From NCBI GenBank assembly GCA_933228895.1, contig OW121848.1, positions 101,671,470-101,735,469 of the forward strand: a DNA stretch of 64,000 bases. Reading direction: 5' to 3'. This stretch comes from Platycnemis pennipes. Lineage: Eukaryota > Arthropoda > Insecta > Odonata > Platycnemididae. Every line of letters begins with the position of its first letter. Within the stretch, counting starts at the first letter, position 1. The position numbers were made by a program, and so were the translations under genes. Below the pieces are notes generated by a model. The model did no database searches and had not been told where the DNA came from. It saw only the letters and a program-made list of their open reading frames with translations. Shown in pieces: positions 34,441 through 47,955 of this stretch.

Positions 34441-36585
34441 GCAAAGTAATTCGTCGACCTGAAGTTCTTTGGAGTAGATGTGTGTTTTAGATAATACAGT
34501 GGCTAAGGTTACATCGCATCGTCTAACCTAATAATTTAATCCTCTGGAATCACACGCATCGTATACCTTATCGCGTTCATACTAAGGTAGTGTGATTCAA
34601 ATGCTTGCAAAACTTTTTCCCTTCCATATTTGAAGATGAAATAACGTTAAGCAACCAAACGAAAACTGAAATGACATTTATGAACAAGATAACTTCTCCG
34701 CATCACAATAGGCGTATTTTAATACAAATACCCTGGGAAAAAATATATCAATCAAAACAAACGTTGGATGGGCTAAAATGCTGGCTTTCCATCACAAAGA
34801 CAGTGCTTCAAACCCCAGAGTCAGAAGAGATATTGAACAGACATACTGGTCTTTAAGTGAGAGGCGATGAACACATAAACATCAGTCTTGCATCTATTTG
34901 ATGGGACGATCCTCTTTGGTGCCTCTTAGATCATCAGATTAGATTAACGCCAACTTCTGATCTCTCTCCACCGTTCCTCCGTGCCCTAAAAAATTTCCTA
35001 CCTACGTCTCAACGGCATCAATGACGTTATTTATTAGTTCCATCAACGAATGAAAACGATTTACTTTTTCCAACGCGCAAATCTCCCTATATTAGTAGAA
35101 TCAATAGTTCCGGTTTCCTCAATATCCCGAGACCAAAAATGACATGTCGGAGTTATATTGGAATTCGACAATAAATATTTAATCTTAGGAAACGAAAAAT
35201 AATATTACAGCCATAAAACCATTCAGGTTTTATCCGGTGGAAGAGAAAAAATGCACAGTAAAATGGGCTGACGTCAGTTTCAGTCCTCATTGAAAGAAAG
35301 TTCCTGAAGATACCGGAAATTGCTGACAACTTTCCACGCGCTTTGCACCAAGTAGGCTGGTGAATTTTACGCGATGCAGTTTTTGAGAGCGGACAAAAAT
35401 TCGTTGCCATATAAAAGCGGCAAGAGAGCAGGCGCTGCTTTCGTTGCGTCCCCAATATTTTTACGCGTCTAAAACTTGTCCTCCCGGACGAAACCACTGG
35501 GATAGCTTCGGTTCTCGTCCTTTCCTCTCCAAGCAATGGTACTTCTTCCTGCCTTTTTTTTCTTTTACGCCATAAAGTTCGCCCTTCCACACTATTTGCA
35601 TTTGATTGTCTCGATTTTAAGAGGAAGAGTTCTACTAGATTTTCTTATTGCTTACTCACCTGCATCTCGTCGATTTTTAGGTCTCCTAATTTTACGATGC
35701 ACATAGTACGCTCCACACGTCTATTTATTCAAATGCTACATATTATGTACGGTTAACAACAATATAAATGCAGCACAACGTATTCACAGAAGGAAACAGT
35801 AAAAAACACATTGCGAAAAGAATTGCATTTCATATTTTCCATGACTGCCCAAGTAAAATACTTAACTCTAAATGAATAAATACTTTAAAATAATTACTTT
35901 TCCTCTTTCATACCATAGCGATTCCTATTTGATTACAAGGCTTAGAACATGAATTTGGGCTTAACAAGTTCTAATGATAAATTAGAACAACAGATTGTGA
36001 TCTCATATTTGCGAAAAATAGGTTGGACGGAAATCCAAATTCTTCTCATATAAAAAAATATGACGAGTAATTTTGCCTTTAAAATATTTGCTCAGATATT
36101 GAAAGTAACATAAGTCAGAATTTTCAAAATTATATCAGTATTTGATCGCGAAACGAACAAAAATAGCGAAAAATCAAATAATTAAGCAACAATTTTACTA
36201 TTTCAAACATATGAGGGAACCGAAACTAACCACAGAATAGAAATTAATCTAGAGGTTTGAAAGGTCCTAAAAGAGGTATCGCAGCTAATTTTTTGAATCT
36301 AGATCGGACATTTTATTCGAAAAAATCATACGGGCTTACATTTCGCGCTACTCCCAAATCAAATAGGTTTGCATTCGGTAAAACTAAAAGTTTTTAAATG
36401 AAAGTTTCTGCGGGATTCAAAAGGTGAATGTTTTATGGATTTAGACCGTATTCCGAAGTAGTCCGCTTTCAAATTTGCTGTCTTTTGAGACATAAGATCG
36501 TGATAAGACACTTAATTGAATTGAAGGACCGCAAACTGGCCGCGAGATCCTTAACGGCGCTACCCGCTGAAATGAACAATAGCAA
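34441..36585. other. mostly AT-rich; one promoter-like site
   Basis: CCATATAAAAGCGG places a TATA box at 35410-35416 in a locally GC-richer block. About 120 bases downstream, AGCAATGG opens a 56-codon frame (35536-35706) with a hydrophobic start, MVLLPAFFFFYAIKFALP. The opposite strand is also open (35153-35590). Neither is recognisable. The rest shows nothing. Confidence 0.25.
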
Positions 36586-36642
36586 AATTCCACAGAGAAA
36601 AATCATTCCATCAAGGCGAATGATTTTTTCTCTGTGGAAATT
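36586..36642. repeat. 57-nt AT-rich hairpin
   Basis: AATTCCACAGAGAAAAATCA plus TT pairs with AATGATTTTTTCTCTGTGGAAATT, with two single-base bulges and a loop of about 11 bases. Weaker pairing continues outward (ATGAACAA against TTGTTCAT). It may be a worn palindromic MITE. Confidence 0.7.
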
Positions 36643-39600
36643 TGTTCATGAACTTAATTGAAGTCCAATCAAAAATAAGAGTAGCAAGTTGAAAAACATT
36701 GTGATATAGTTATACATCAAGTATTCCGTAGAAGGTGTGAATATACGCAACCGAGCGACAAGTACCTCGTTTAAGTAGGCTAAATCGGTACTTGGTTTAA
36801 AGAGTAGATTTTACTCTAATTGAAAAAATGCATTAATAAGTATCCTTAGGAAGTACAATGACGCCACTTTCATGAAGTTGGAGAATTGAGACATTCATAA
36901 CATACATAAAAGACCACAGAAAAACATTTTTTGCCGAAGAAATGCCGTGCCATTGCCAGCAACCCAAATCCCTCTATTCCCGAAACCTAAATGGCCTCAT
37001 TGTGAACAATAGATAAGACATTCGTATGCATCTCCCCTTATAACCTCCTTTGTTTCTTCTGGCCTGAAAGTTTCTAAATAATATTCTTATTTTTTTAAAG
37101 ACCCAGGTATAAGTCTAGGCAGTAATTATGTGTTTACATTGGTTTAAATTATATTTATTGTTCTGATACTGACTTGGAGCCATAGCTAACTCTATAACAC
37201 AAGTTTTTTTTTCTATCCCTTCATGAAAGATGTTACAGTTGCTTCATACAATTTGTATTTATTATATTTCTCCCTCCCATTGAATCTCAACGGGCACCTT
37301 CAGCCAGTATATTATAATTATTACCAACAATTGCTACGGACAATTTTCGGAAGCGCGAAAAGTACACACTTTTTAGAATAAAGTAAAAGGATTTCCATAA
37401 GGAAGAAACAGCATGCCCGCCGACAATAAACGGAAATTTCTAGCAGGATCGCATGGCGCATAAGTTGTAGCAAAGAAAATAGGTTGAAAATTTTGAAGTG
37501 TACAGACGAAATGTGTCATGGAGAGGGATGGTATAAGAAGTCATAGTCAGAAACAATAATGTAATAGAAAGAGCACGAAAAGAAAAGATAAGGAATTCAT
37601 ACGGCGGAATAGACACTTTTTCGGCAAAAATGCATGGAAAGGTAGAGAAAAATTGAGAAAATTTGGTTTTTTCCTTTGATATAAGCATGCATGTGACAGG
37701 AGTGTTGGTGTACATTCATTTCTATTCCAAAGATGGGTCAAGCAAAATTATGAGGGACCCTGTATTGGGGTATTGATTCGTTTCAGATACTACCATAATG
37801 TGCAATTCCTGCACAAATAAGGCTAACTGAAGTTTTGAAGATTTTAAAGCGTGAGTATCTTGAAACAGGTACTAAAAACTACCTAAATGGCAGTGTTTAG
37901 TAATAAATTCAATAAAATATACGGCTACCAAAATAGATCATTCGCAGATAACGAATAAGCGTCATCGACTGCGATTCCGCGAAAACATTGAATATGAACA
38001 AAAGAATCCAAGGAAAGCTAACTGCTTTCGGAATCACAAAATGCGTACTACAGGGAAGGCCCACCGCGCAAGCAATCAGTAATATTTTCTCAATAACACC
38101 AAAGCAATTAAGGCAGATCATTGCTACACTAACGGTTTTTCCACATCAGCGTCTTCAAGATCAGCGCCATTAAAGAAATTGCAATTCATGTCTCTGCACT
38201 GTTTTTTGTTCCAATAAGGAACTTTTCTTTAGAAATGCCAGAAATCATATCTGAGAACAACCAAAACAGACCAACTTTATGGAATATTACGGAGCCATTA
38301 CAAAAAAATAATGACTGGATAGGTTTATATAAACGTCAGAATGACGAGTTGCATAAAAAATGCCTCCATCAAATACTCTAGCCTATCTTCAAAAAGATAA
38401 AGAATTTTTCGGAACGGTAATCTAAACGCACTATCATCCACACGTGAGAGGGTTCTCGGAGATAAGGTAAATCGAACTTTAATATCCCCTTTCTCATAAC
38501 GGCCGCAAAGCCGCTATCTGGGCAGAGAACTCCCCTATCACGTAGGCATCAAACGGTGACGATTTAAGCTCAATTCTTCGCACCCTTCGTTTAGCATATA
38601 GCCTCCATATGATTCCAAAAAAATTCGTAAAGTAATAACAGAGTTAAAACAACTATCTGGCAAACTTTCATAATATGATAACGGAACAAAATTGGTATTC
38701 ACACCCTTAGCACGTACGTAATCGACTACGTGTAACAAAATGATGCTCAAGAGCGTACTCCGTAGCTACACATGGTAAAATGTAAATCACTATTTGATAT
38801 TCCGATGGCCTAGCAGTCTCCTTCAAAGGGTAAATACGAGAATTCTATACCTCCAACTGCATTTAGTGATAGCCTTAGTAAACTATATTCATCATGCAAT
38901 AGTATTATTCTTTTGTATTCTCCCACTTTAGCTTTGATGTTATTTTGATACTGATACTTTTTCTCCTTTTAGCTCCCTCTTCACTACACCTCTCCTTCCA
39001 TGCACATAAAAACGTATTCTCGAATTCCCATCCTCTCCCTTCCTCTTACTCGCTACCCTAGCATCCTTCCTTCTATAACGACCTTCTGAATCCCATCGCC
39101 CCTATAATTACTTGCTCCTGCTATTTCCTCAGCCTCTCCCTGATTTCCTCCGGCAATTTCCTATCTCCTTTCCACCCAAATTACATCTTCGTTCAGGTTT
39201 ACTTCTATTCAACGTACTTTCTCCAAACCTTCTCTTTGCCAACATCTCCAAAGACTGCAATCATTTCTCACCCTCCATACCCAAGGTCCAGATCTCAAAT
39301 CCTAATAACGCTACGCTGAATACAAAACTGTTCTACAAGATTTTCTATCCATAATGTATAACCAACACTTTGTCCACTATATGATATTCTTCCTTTACAA
39401 ACATAAATGAGTGATGCTCTCGTACTCCATTGGGTTCTAAAATATTGTGATCAAAGGCAACAGAAGTTTAACATGTCATCGAGTAATTTAATGCACGAAT
39501 ACATACATGGATCACATGAAACATATTGAGTAGTCAACAACTATACCAAGAAACATAATTTTAATTTACCAACTGATTCTAACTTCTGTACCAGCCAATT

Positions 39601-41014
39601 CTTCTAAAACTTAAGAATATGATTCTATATCCATAATATTTGTTATATTCATACACAGGGTTACATTTTAGCATGTAAGCTTGCTTAATAATGCATTATC
39701 AATCACTTAGCACGTTTTCTCAAAATAACAATCAATGGAAATGAATAAACAGCTAAACTGAATAATATATCATAAAACCTTATAGATACATTACACACTT
39801 CAGCCATTTCATAATGATGAACTTACTTTAGAGAGTAAAAAAATCTGGAATAAGGTATATCTGTCGTAATCACCTTCTTTCAACCAACGTTTTCGGTATG
39901 CACCGAGGCAGAATGCGCCAAAGATGACGCTTCACATTTAGGGAACGTTTAAGTGACGTAGAAACTTCAAAGAAATATTTAAGCAGCGTGCTGCTCTATC
40001 GATTTTTCCCAGCAGTGCCTTTAAGAAGCCTGGGATGAATAAAACTCTCTTAGCGTTTTCACGCGAGATTAGGGCGAAGTCGAAATGAAATACTAGAGGG
40101 TGCGTTTTTTCTTCGTTCTCATGACTGTATAACTCATTCTAGGTATTGCTTAGGTTCATCAGCTTTTCTTAAACTATATTCCAAATAAAGGTTTACTTCA
40201 TTAAGTGCAGCTATTAGACTAATCCTCGATACTCAATATGCCACGCGCACCCACGACTATTTTTGTCATTTCGTCTTAAGGCATTAAGAAATCAGCGCGG
40301 AAAAATATAATGAGGATTATTTATATCTTAAAAAAATCTCAATTAAATACATTATGCAACAAAGAAGGCATAAATAAACGCTATCCATAGAAGAAGTAAT
40401 TTATAAAATATTGGTAGAAGGTGAAATGATTCAATTACTCTGGAATCAGCAGCAAAATGGCAGTTAGTAGCTATGGTGTTCAAAGAAGAACTGCTTCTTT
40501 GGAGAAAGAGGCATTTAATCACGAAAAAATTAATGGCAGGGATCTTGAGAAAACACCAGAGAATAGTCTAATATGTCTACGTTATATGCGGCATGTATTT
40601 AGCTGAATGAGGACTTTAAGGTAAGACGATAATGGCAGGCTCATAGGCTATGGAATAAGAGGGAGGGAAAGGATGGAGAACATATGATGGATTGAAAAGA
40701 AGACAAACGGAGAAGAGGAGCAGAGGGCATGTGAGGACTGGAATGGAATAACTGTTTAAGAGATAAAAAAAGAGCAAAAAGGCAGAAAACTATTATTATT
40801 TTGGAATGGGAGGAATGAGGAAGAATATTAGTTAAAAGTGGAAGGAGTGAGATAGTAAATATAGTGCTTGGGCTGACTGAAAAGGTACCATCGAGCTAAA
40901 GGACATCGTGTGACGAATAAGTACATGGAGCTACATTTTTTATTGAAATTTTCATGCCCACTCAAATCTATGATAACAGGAAGAAAATTATTATAAAAAT
41001 GTATACTCTCTTCA
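36643..41014. other. AT-rich stretch, no gene recognised
   Basis: No supported coding or RNA gene. A pyrimidine-rich block lies at about 38960-39300 and a purine-rich block at 40640-40860; their open frames follow from composition. Confidence 0.4.
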
Positions 41015-41025
41015 AATTATAGCAA

Positions 41026-41303
41026 CTCACTCTCACTCGGTGATTCAACCCTAAGGTTAGTCTTTGATAGGTAAAAGTAGAGCTCACCCCGTACTAAGTC
41101 AACGGCGTGTGAAATTCACATATTCAGGGTAGGGGGGGCAAGTTTCTTTCCCTGGGCCTGCGATTTCCTACAAAGTTCTGACAAGCAGATAATCGCGAGG
41201 TTTTTACATGGGGGTGTCCAGAAAGGCTCTTGCCCGGGATTTGAACTCGGGACCCTCCGGTCATTAGCTCAGTGCTCTACCCACTAGGCCACCACGACCT
41301 CCC
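41026..41303 (-). mobile_element. tRNA-headed SINE, family B, with 11-bp target duplication
   Basis: On the minus strand the head has a box A TGGCCTAGTGGGTAGAGCAC (outer part at 41280-41291) and a box B GAGTTCAAATCCCGG (41234-41248), the internal pol III promoter of tRNA-derived SINEs. A body of about 200 bases follows, ending in a GAGTGAGAGTGAG tail. AATTATAGCAA at 41015-41025 and 41304-41314 is an exact target duplication, fixing both ends. It is not a tRNA gene because the acceptor stem does not pair. The intact boxes and duplication suggest a young copy. Confidence 0.9.
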
Positions 41304-41314
41304 AATTATAGCAA

Positions 41315-43207
41315 ATGGAAAAAAATATAAATTAATGATCAATTTATCTTATATATTTGGGCCATTTTCCAGTGGATTACTGCTTTTAATTTAACTTTCC
41401 AGTTATTACTGACCATTTGATTACCAAAGGAAAAGAAAAAAACAATAATTGGCAGCACGATAGCTACCAGATCTCCACATTATGATCCTAATGTAATATC
41501 CCGCTAACTTGGAATGAATCTCGTATTCTATGGTTCCAAGAAAGTGCAGGAAACGAAGGGCAAATGGAGTGCGTGGAGCACGATGTTTGCGGAATCGCAG
41601 GAGGGAAACGGGGGGTACAGAAGAGTTTCTGGGAGAGGAAAGAGAGAGAAAATGGAAATTGGCAAGAACTTAGGACGGCGACAGGAGATTGGAATGGAGA
41701 AGAGGGAGGCCAAGTGGAAGCTGATACGGAGGAAGGCGAAAACGAGAGGCCCTGCCATTTAAGGGAATGGGTAACTTTCTACCACCCCCTCCCCACCTCC
41801 ACACTGCTTCTTCTGCTGTGAACCGATTTCCCAAATGATGTAGGCTGAACGGCTAGGGAAGAGAGTCCATGGATGACTGCAATCGCTTTGCCGCAGGAAG
41901 TCGAGTGGTAAGGCTGTAACCATCCCCTCGAGCTGATTCGATTTCGCGAAGGATCCAAAAGCTGGCATTCATTGCTGCACAGCGCAGGTGATTGCGAGCA
42001 TCCGACCTTGTCTAGCTATCTGAATTCTCCGTCGAGTACTCGGCGTGATTACGATTGCACAAGGATCCCGGCGATTGTCTTTGAGCGACTTCGGCAGAAT
42101 AAGCGGGCGTATGGTGAGTGGGATTTCGCTTCCTCGCAAATGATTGTTCTAAGCTGAACAATTTTTGAGTGCCTACTCAGTTGTCGGAATCTTCCACAAC
42201 ACAAAATTCCGATACATATGTTACTACGGGGCACGTTATAAAAGTTGGGCATTACATTGAGGAAGTATAATCCATAACCGACACGCGTCGAAAGGATGAA
42301 CATGATTAAAATCACTCCTGCGTCACATCTCACATTTGTCAACATATTCTTATACACATTGTTTTTGAGCAAGCAAAAAGAAAATCAGAAAATATGCAAT
42401 TATCTAGCAAGTATAATGAATCACATACAATCAGTAGCGAACCACATTCAAGACCAAACCATATTATCAATGATTCAAATATTTTTTTTAGAAGTGCAAT
42501 CCACGTAACTATGCGTAAAACAGTGGGACCACATGTGGGTCCCACTATATTACGTAATGACGTTCGTACGCAAATGATTGCGTTGTCTTTCATGGAAAAA
42601 TTATAAAAATCAACCATTTTTTCAAAGAAATGCCATAAAATTTTCTTTTCATATTCAGATGATTTTACTTCATCTGTTCTAAAGAAAGATGAATCACGGG
42701 CCTCCTAGGTAAGAGAGATATTGTTTTGGCGTCCGGAGCAAACTTTGGATAAAAAAGCAGAAAAGAAGCATAAAACATCAATATCCCTAACACAAAGGCA
42801 AATCAGGACTATTTCACCATTGACTGTCTTTCATTTTACATCAAAAGAAACCAGTTACAGATAACAAGAACCAAATTAAAAACAAAAACTAAAATCCTCT
42901 TGCCATTTGTACTTCCAGAGAGAATTAAGAAAATATTGTACTTCCAGGCTTCCTACCGGGTCGCAGTGCGTTTTTGATCCCACATTGCAAAGCCAGATTC
43001 TGCCATTGTCTACAGGATCATTATCATGAAGAGGGAATATTCAGGATAATGTTACAGATGATGGCATACTCAGCCTTCGAAACGCCAGTGCGAAGTTTTA
43101 CTGCACCCGTTGGGAAACCCGAGAGCTCTTCCTCCAGTCAATAAGACAGGAAAACCTTAAATCCTTCATAGGATTTATGGACATAAATTATTTAGGACAA
43201 ACTATGC
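41315..43207. other. no gene recognised
   Basis: A purine-rich block (41560-41760) opens frames on both strands without motifs. A short palindrome lies at 42514-42555. Nothing else is supported. Confidence 0.4.
42514..42555. repeat. 42-bp palindrome
   Basis: AGTGGGACC and GGTCCCACT are separated by ACATGTG, and the pairing resumes outside with CGTAA and TTACG after three mismatched bases. It may be the core of a small palindromic element. Confidence 0.6.
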
Positions 43208-44030
43208 ATCAATTATCATCAGCTAACAATCCTAATCTTATGCAGCTCTCTACCCAATTCTCATATCAGCTTACCTCTTCATATTTACGTGTCTCTTCTT
43301 CACATCTCTCGCCACTTGTTCTACATATGTCATACGAGACCGTCCATTGCAGTTCTTCCCGTTCACTTGTACTTCAACGATCTTATCTTCATCAAGCCGT
43401 CATGTCTCATGATGTAGCTGATTGAGTTGTCCCGTCTTCTTCTTAGCGTTTTCAGAAGACTTCTCTTTCCTCCCTCTCTTCCCCGTTAATCACTGGTTCA
43501 ATCCATTTAATTTTCATCATTCCTTTGAGTCACGACATCTCGAATGCTTCCACCCTCGAAGTTCAAAGGTATCTTTCCTCTTGTGTAAATGTCGCAGATA
43601 GTTTTGTAAATGATAGGTTATGTCCTCTGTTCTGTATTTTTATTAGTCCAGTAGGAATATCGTCAATTTCAGAAGCCATACTCATTCGCAGGTCCCTTAC
43701 GGCTACGTCGAATTCTGATCTTAAGATTAAAACTCCCATATTATCCTTTTCGACTTCCCTTTCCTCTTCGATAACTTTTGTGTTGAGATTGCTCCCGTTG
43801 TATAACTCTTTCAGATATTCTTTCACTTTGCATTCATTTTCAAACAAAAGTTCTCCATTCCTGTCTTTTGCATCTTGTGCTCCGTCCCTTGAGTTGTGGT
43901 TTCCCACTAGTGGTTCCCACCCAAGTGGTTTCTCACTATCCTATAGGCAGCTGCCACCTTTCCAAGGATAAGTTTTTTTGTATATCTTCGCACAGATCCT
44001 TCATCTACATTTCTCTATCTTTCCTCACAG
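43208..44030 (-). pseudogene. LINE copy with the reverse transcriptase core deleted
   Basis: On the minus strand the copy starts near 44030 and encodes YGNHNSR, then KDRNGELLFENECKVKEYLKE and LRMSMASEIDDIPTGLIK, matching the region upstream of the RT core in the 62-64 kb copy. Near 43560 it jumps straight to the C-terminal region (MMKIKWIEPV, then HHETRRLDED-like sequence and the GRSRMTYVEQVARDVKKRHV segment). The join removes about 0.9-1 kb that includes the FADD catalytic motif. The 3' end is near 43208 in an ATGATGATTG-like tail. It is a non-coding relic. Confidence 0.8.
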
Positions 44031-47000
44031 CGACTAAATCAGCATTCCGATATAAATAGTAATAATTTATAAGTGGGTACGCGAAGAAACAACTGAGATG
44101 GCCCCTTCACAGTTCTTTAAGGTTCCACTCATAACAAATCATAATTAATCAAAAATTAAATTTCTTTTATTTCTCTACCCCTCTAAATTACATAAATCAT
44201 CAAAAAAGAAAATATTGCAATTGGGAAATTAACGGGCCATAGAAACATGATGTGTAAACCCGGAAAACTTTAGGTAATTAAGAATTTGCCAATCAAACTA
44301 AATGCTTACGCTAATAAAAGAATCCAATTCATATTTTTCCAAAATGGGAGCAATGAGGTGATAAAGTTAATAATTTATTAAACTAAATTGTAAAAAAGAA
44401 ACATTCAAGGGCATCTCTATTTACAAGGATATTTTGGGGTTTCCTGATGAACCAGGATCAATATACTGCTTAAAGGACTTATTCTTGTAATAATTTACTC
44501 TTCACTATATGGATAAAAAATATTTGGCACTAAAGTCAAATAAAATTCAGGAATTATTTGCCCGATGGACACCCTTCCACACCAAAATCTCGCTATCCTG
44601 GTAAGTAGCTTTAGTATAAACGCTTCCACATTTGACAGATAAATAGGACAAAAGAAAGCCAAGTGAAATTCCAACGAATGTCATATGGGTTTTACGTGCT
44701 CAGTTAGTATTAGAAGTCAGCGTAGCCTAATTAACAATTATTTACTGTCCAAAAGCATTAGGTTGCGTGGACAGAGAAACTTTACAAAAATTTCTTCAAA
44801 AAAAATTCAACAGCTTCAAAATCTATTAGGCAACAATATCCTATGCACCAAAACAAAACATGGAGGACAAATTTAACACGAATGAATTAAATTTACGTTA
44901 TGATTTTCACTCTACAGATGTTAATCACATTGAGCACCATCTTAATTGATGTGATTTCAATTTGCATACATGATACCTACTTATTTGAATACTTCGCTTA
45001 GAGCAAACCCAAAATGCCTTTACGCTTTCCTCTAAATACCGTGTGAATGCGCTTTCGTGAAAGAACGACTAAAAATCAATATAAACACCGAGTAAAGGGC
45101 AGGTTTCCAATGGAAACCCCTATTCCAATTAACAAAAATTATTTCCTTTGGCTAGCAAATGTGAAATGCGTCTGTAAGTTATCTGCACAAAGTTACACTC
45201 GTTTCACTCTCTCGTATGGTAGGTAGGTACTGAATATTTACATTTCCCTGTGATTACCATATGAGTCGGAGTATAAATAGATAGGATCGTTTGCCTTTAA
45301 TTATTTCTATTGCACACTCTCTTACGGGACAGGGCCAAAATATATGTAAATATCATTTCGAAAGAATGCAGCCGGTCCCCATTAACGAATGAACGTGATC
45401 TATCATACTCAATTATATAAAAAATTTGTCTGATTGTACTGTTTATTTAATATTAATTTCATCAATTTAAGCATGACGGCATACATTTAATCCTTATACG
45501 AGCTTCGATGGAAAAATACATCTACCAAGAAAGAGTATATAAAGCTGCTGCCGACCAATTCAAATCATTACAAAAAAGAGAGCTATGAAACGATGAACTA
45601 AGTAAACTGCTATGGAGCACTTATTGGACAAAAATTATTTGATATAAAAACGTTTGGAAATTCCATAGGGCTATCATACAGCATATAATTATCGTAAGAA
45701 ATATATAATATAAATTAAAATGCAAGAATACATTAAATTTGAAGATAATGTTTTTCCTTGGAGCCACTCATTTGCATTTTGCACAAAGGTTTAATCAAGC
45801 TAGAGCACCTCGTAATACAAGTGAATCTCAGTGGTTCATTTCATTCAAGTATCCTTTCGAAGCCGAGTTCTGTCGCAGGCAACAAATTCAACAACAATAT
45901 GAAATTGATGGCAGACGCTCAGTGATAGCGCATAAATAATACATTAAGAACTATTTTTTAATGTGCTGTTTCATTTCAAGTTGAGGAGATAAGTCCACGC
46001 TGTCTCTGAGAACACAACATCATCATCAGGGGTTATCATTAGCTTAAAGTAGTCCTCGAAACTGTTTCAGATCCATACCATAAAACAAAATGAAACATTT
46101 TAAGACATATTCACCTTATTCTTTTAGTTTTATAATTTTAATTCTGCGCAGCACATATTTAATACCAATCCTTGGCATATAATACAACTAATCGCTTCTA
46201 AAATGAAATTTAACAGTTCCAATAGTGATTATGATATAGTCATAAAGTTTGATTAGGCTACATCGGTCTTCTAATTAGTTATAATTTCATAGTCAAAAGA
46301 AAATTTAGACTTGTTGTACGCTTCAAAATCTTTTCTGTGTACTCAATATTAATAAAGGCCTTCCTTCATAAACCCAATCAAAGCAATGATACCTCTCCAA
46401 AACATTTATTTTCAAGAGGGGCCTGGAAACTACAGCTGCAAAATTTGCGATTCCGCTCCTTTTACACCAATACCTGTAGCATTGGTGCGAAGTGAATTTC
46501 CATTGCATATGAACATTAAACTTCCAATGCCGAGTCTTTTATAAACTCATAGCAGGAGTGTTGGAAGTTACTCCTATCGTAATGTTTGGATGCTTCAAGG
46601 TAGGCTAGTGTATAGAGATGCAACAGTTGTAAAGACTATAAACCAAATTTATAAAAGGTTTTGACAATTTATAGTCCAAAATTTCCAGAAGTACAATAAA
46701 ACACTATTTTGCAAACATTCGACCCCACCATATTTGCCAATGACATTTAAATTAATTTGAAAACGTTTTAAATTAAAAAATTTCATTATTAATATATGAC
46801 AAAATTATAATAGGTGACTGAGAAACTAGAAATTAGATAGCCTGGCAGTCTAACTCGTAGTATAACAGTAAATAGATTCGATGTATCCACGTTCACCCTG
46901 GCATATCCTGGCCGTGACAAATAGTTTTTGTAATTTCAAAAATTAGGTAATCCATTAATATACATTTATCGTTTCTAGTTTCAAATTAGCAAATTAAATG

Positions 47001-47661
47001 TGACCTATGCGTATCTCATCAACACAAGTTCTTTTACTGCGTGGTACATACCTTTCGGCATTCAGGATATTGCTAATGACATCCCACACGCCCTCGTAGT
47101 GATTTGAAAGGTTACTATCATCAGCTCATTACCTGCGGCTGTATGTCCTCTGCCATTTTTCATGACTTCGACACAGGCAATGATTACATTACCATGCATT
47201 CCTGTTGAAATATACCAGTGAATGCACTTTAAGGTTTTCATGACGAAAAAACTCTACAACCTTTATGGTACATTACTAAATTAAAATAGAGACTGAGAAA
47301 ATTGAAAAGGATAGTTCATATGTCAATTTGAAAGTTAAGGCGCAAAATTTCACTGCAAAAAAAACCTCTCATGCTATGTTAATGCGATCCTATTCAGACG
47401 AAAAATATCATATTCAATTATGTTATACATTCCTAGTAGTTGCACATTTAGGTTTTGAAGCACTCGAAACACTGGGTTTATATTTTAACGCCAGCCTCAG
47501 CGATATTCTAAAAGATGTGCATTAACAATGCCCAGTGCAAGTTTCATATAATTTCTGAAGTTGGCTGGATATCTATTGCGCAAAAAAGGCTTATAATGCC
47601 CTGCTGAACGCCATTTTAAACTCGCTTAATGATTTCCGATGATATAACTGATAATGGAGTG
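44031..47661. other. AT-rich stretch, no gene recognised
   Basis: No supported gene. A TATATAAA lies at 45536-45543 without other promoter evidence. Confidence 0.4.
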
Positions 47662-47955
47662 AGGGTCAGGTTGGTGCGGTGGCTAGAGTATTAGCGTCCA
47701 ATCCTGAGGGCCTGGGTTTGAATCCTGGCGGAGGTAGAAGTGTCTCAGAGGTATGACAGTCCCTACTCCAGACCTCTATGGAGAGTAATTCATTCCCGTC
47801 CGTCTGAAGGAATATAAAACCGAGGGCACACTCACGACTTTCGTCAAGGGAAGTTAATGCCGATAGAGATTTTCAATCCAAATTTCTAGGTTTCCAACCT
47901 ACGCCCGATGACCCACCTTTTCTAAATGGTCTAAATGACTTTCTTATGCATTCAC
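47662..47955 (+). mobile_element. tRNA-headed SINE, family A, copy 2
   Basis: The head GGTTGGTGCGGTGGCTAGAG is followed by a good box B, GGGTTTGAATCCTGG, at 47714-47728. The body contains CCCGTCCGTCTG, TTTCGTCAAGG and TAATGCCGA in the same order as in the 23.6-kb copy. The end, around TAAATGGTCTAAATGAC, corresponds to TAAATGGCGCTAATGAC there. It is the best-preserved head of the three family A copies. Confidence 0.8.

Noticed and set aside
35153..35590. 145-codon minus-strand open frame
   Set aside because: No recognisable domain, and the opposite strand shows promoter-like features; support is too weak for a gene.
41221..41303. A tRNA gene on the minus strand
   Set aside because: Box A and box B are present, but the acceptor stem does not pair and the sequence continues into a SINE body bounded by an 11-bp target duplication.
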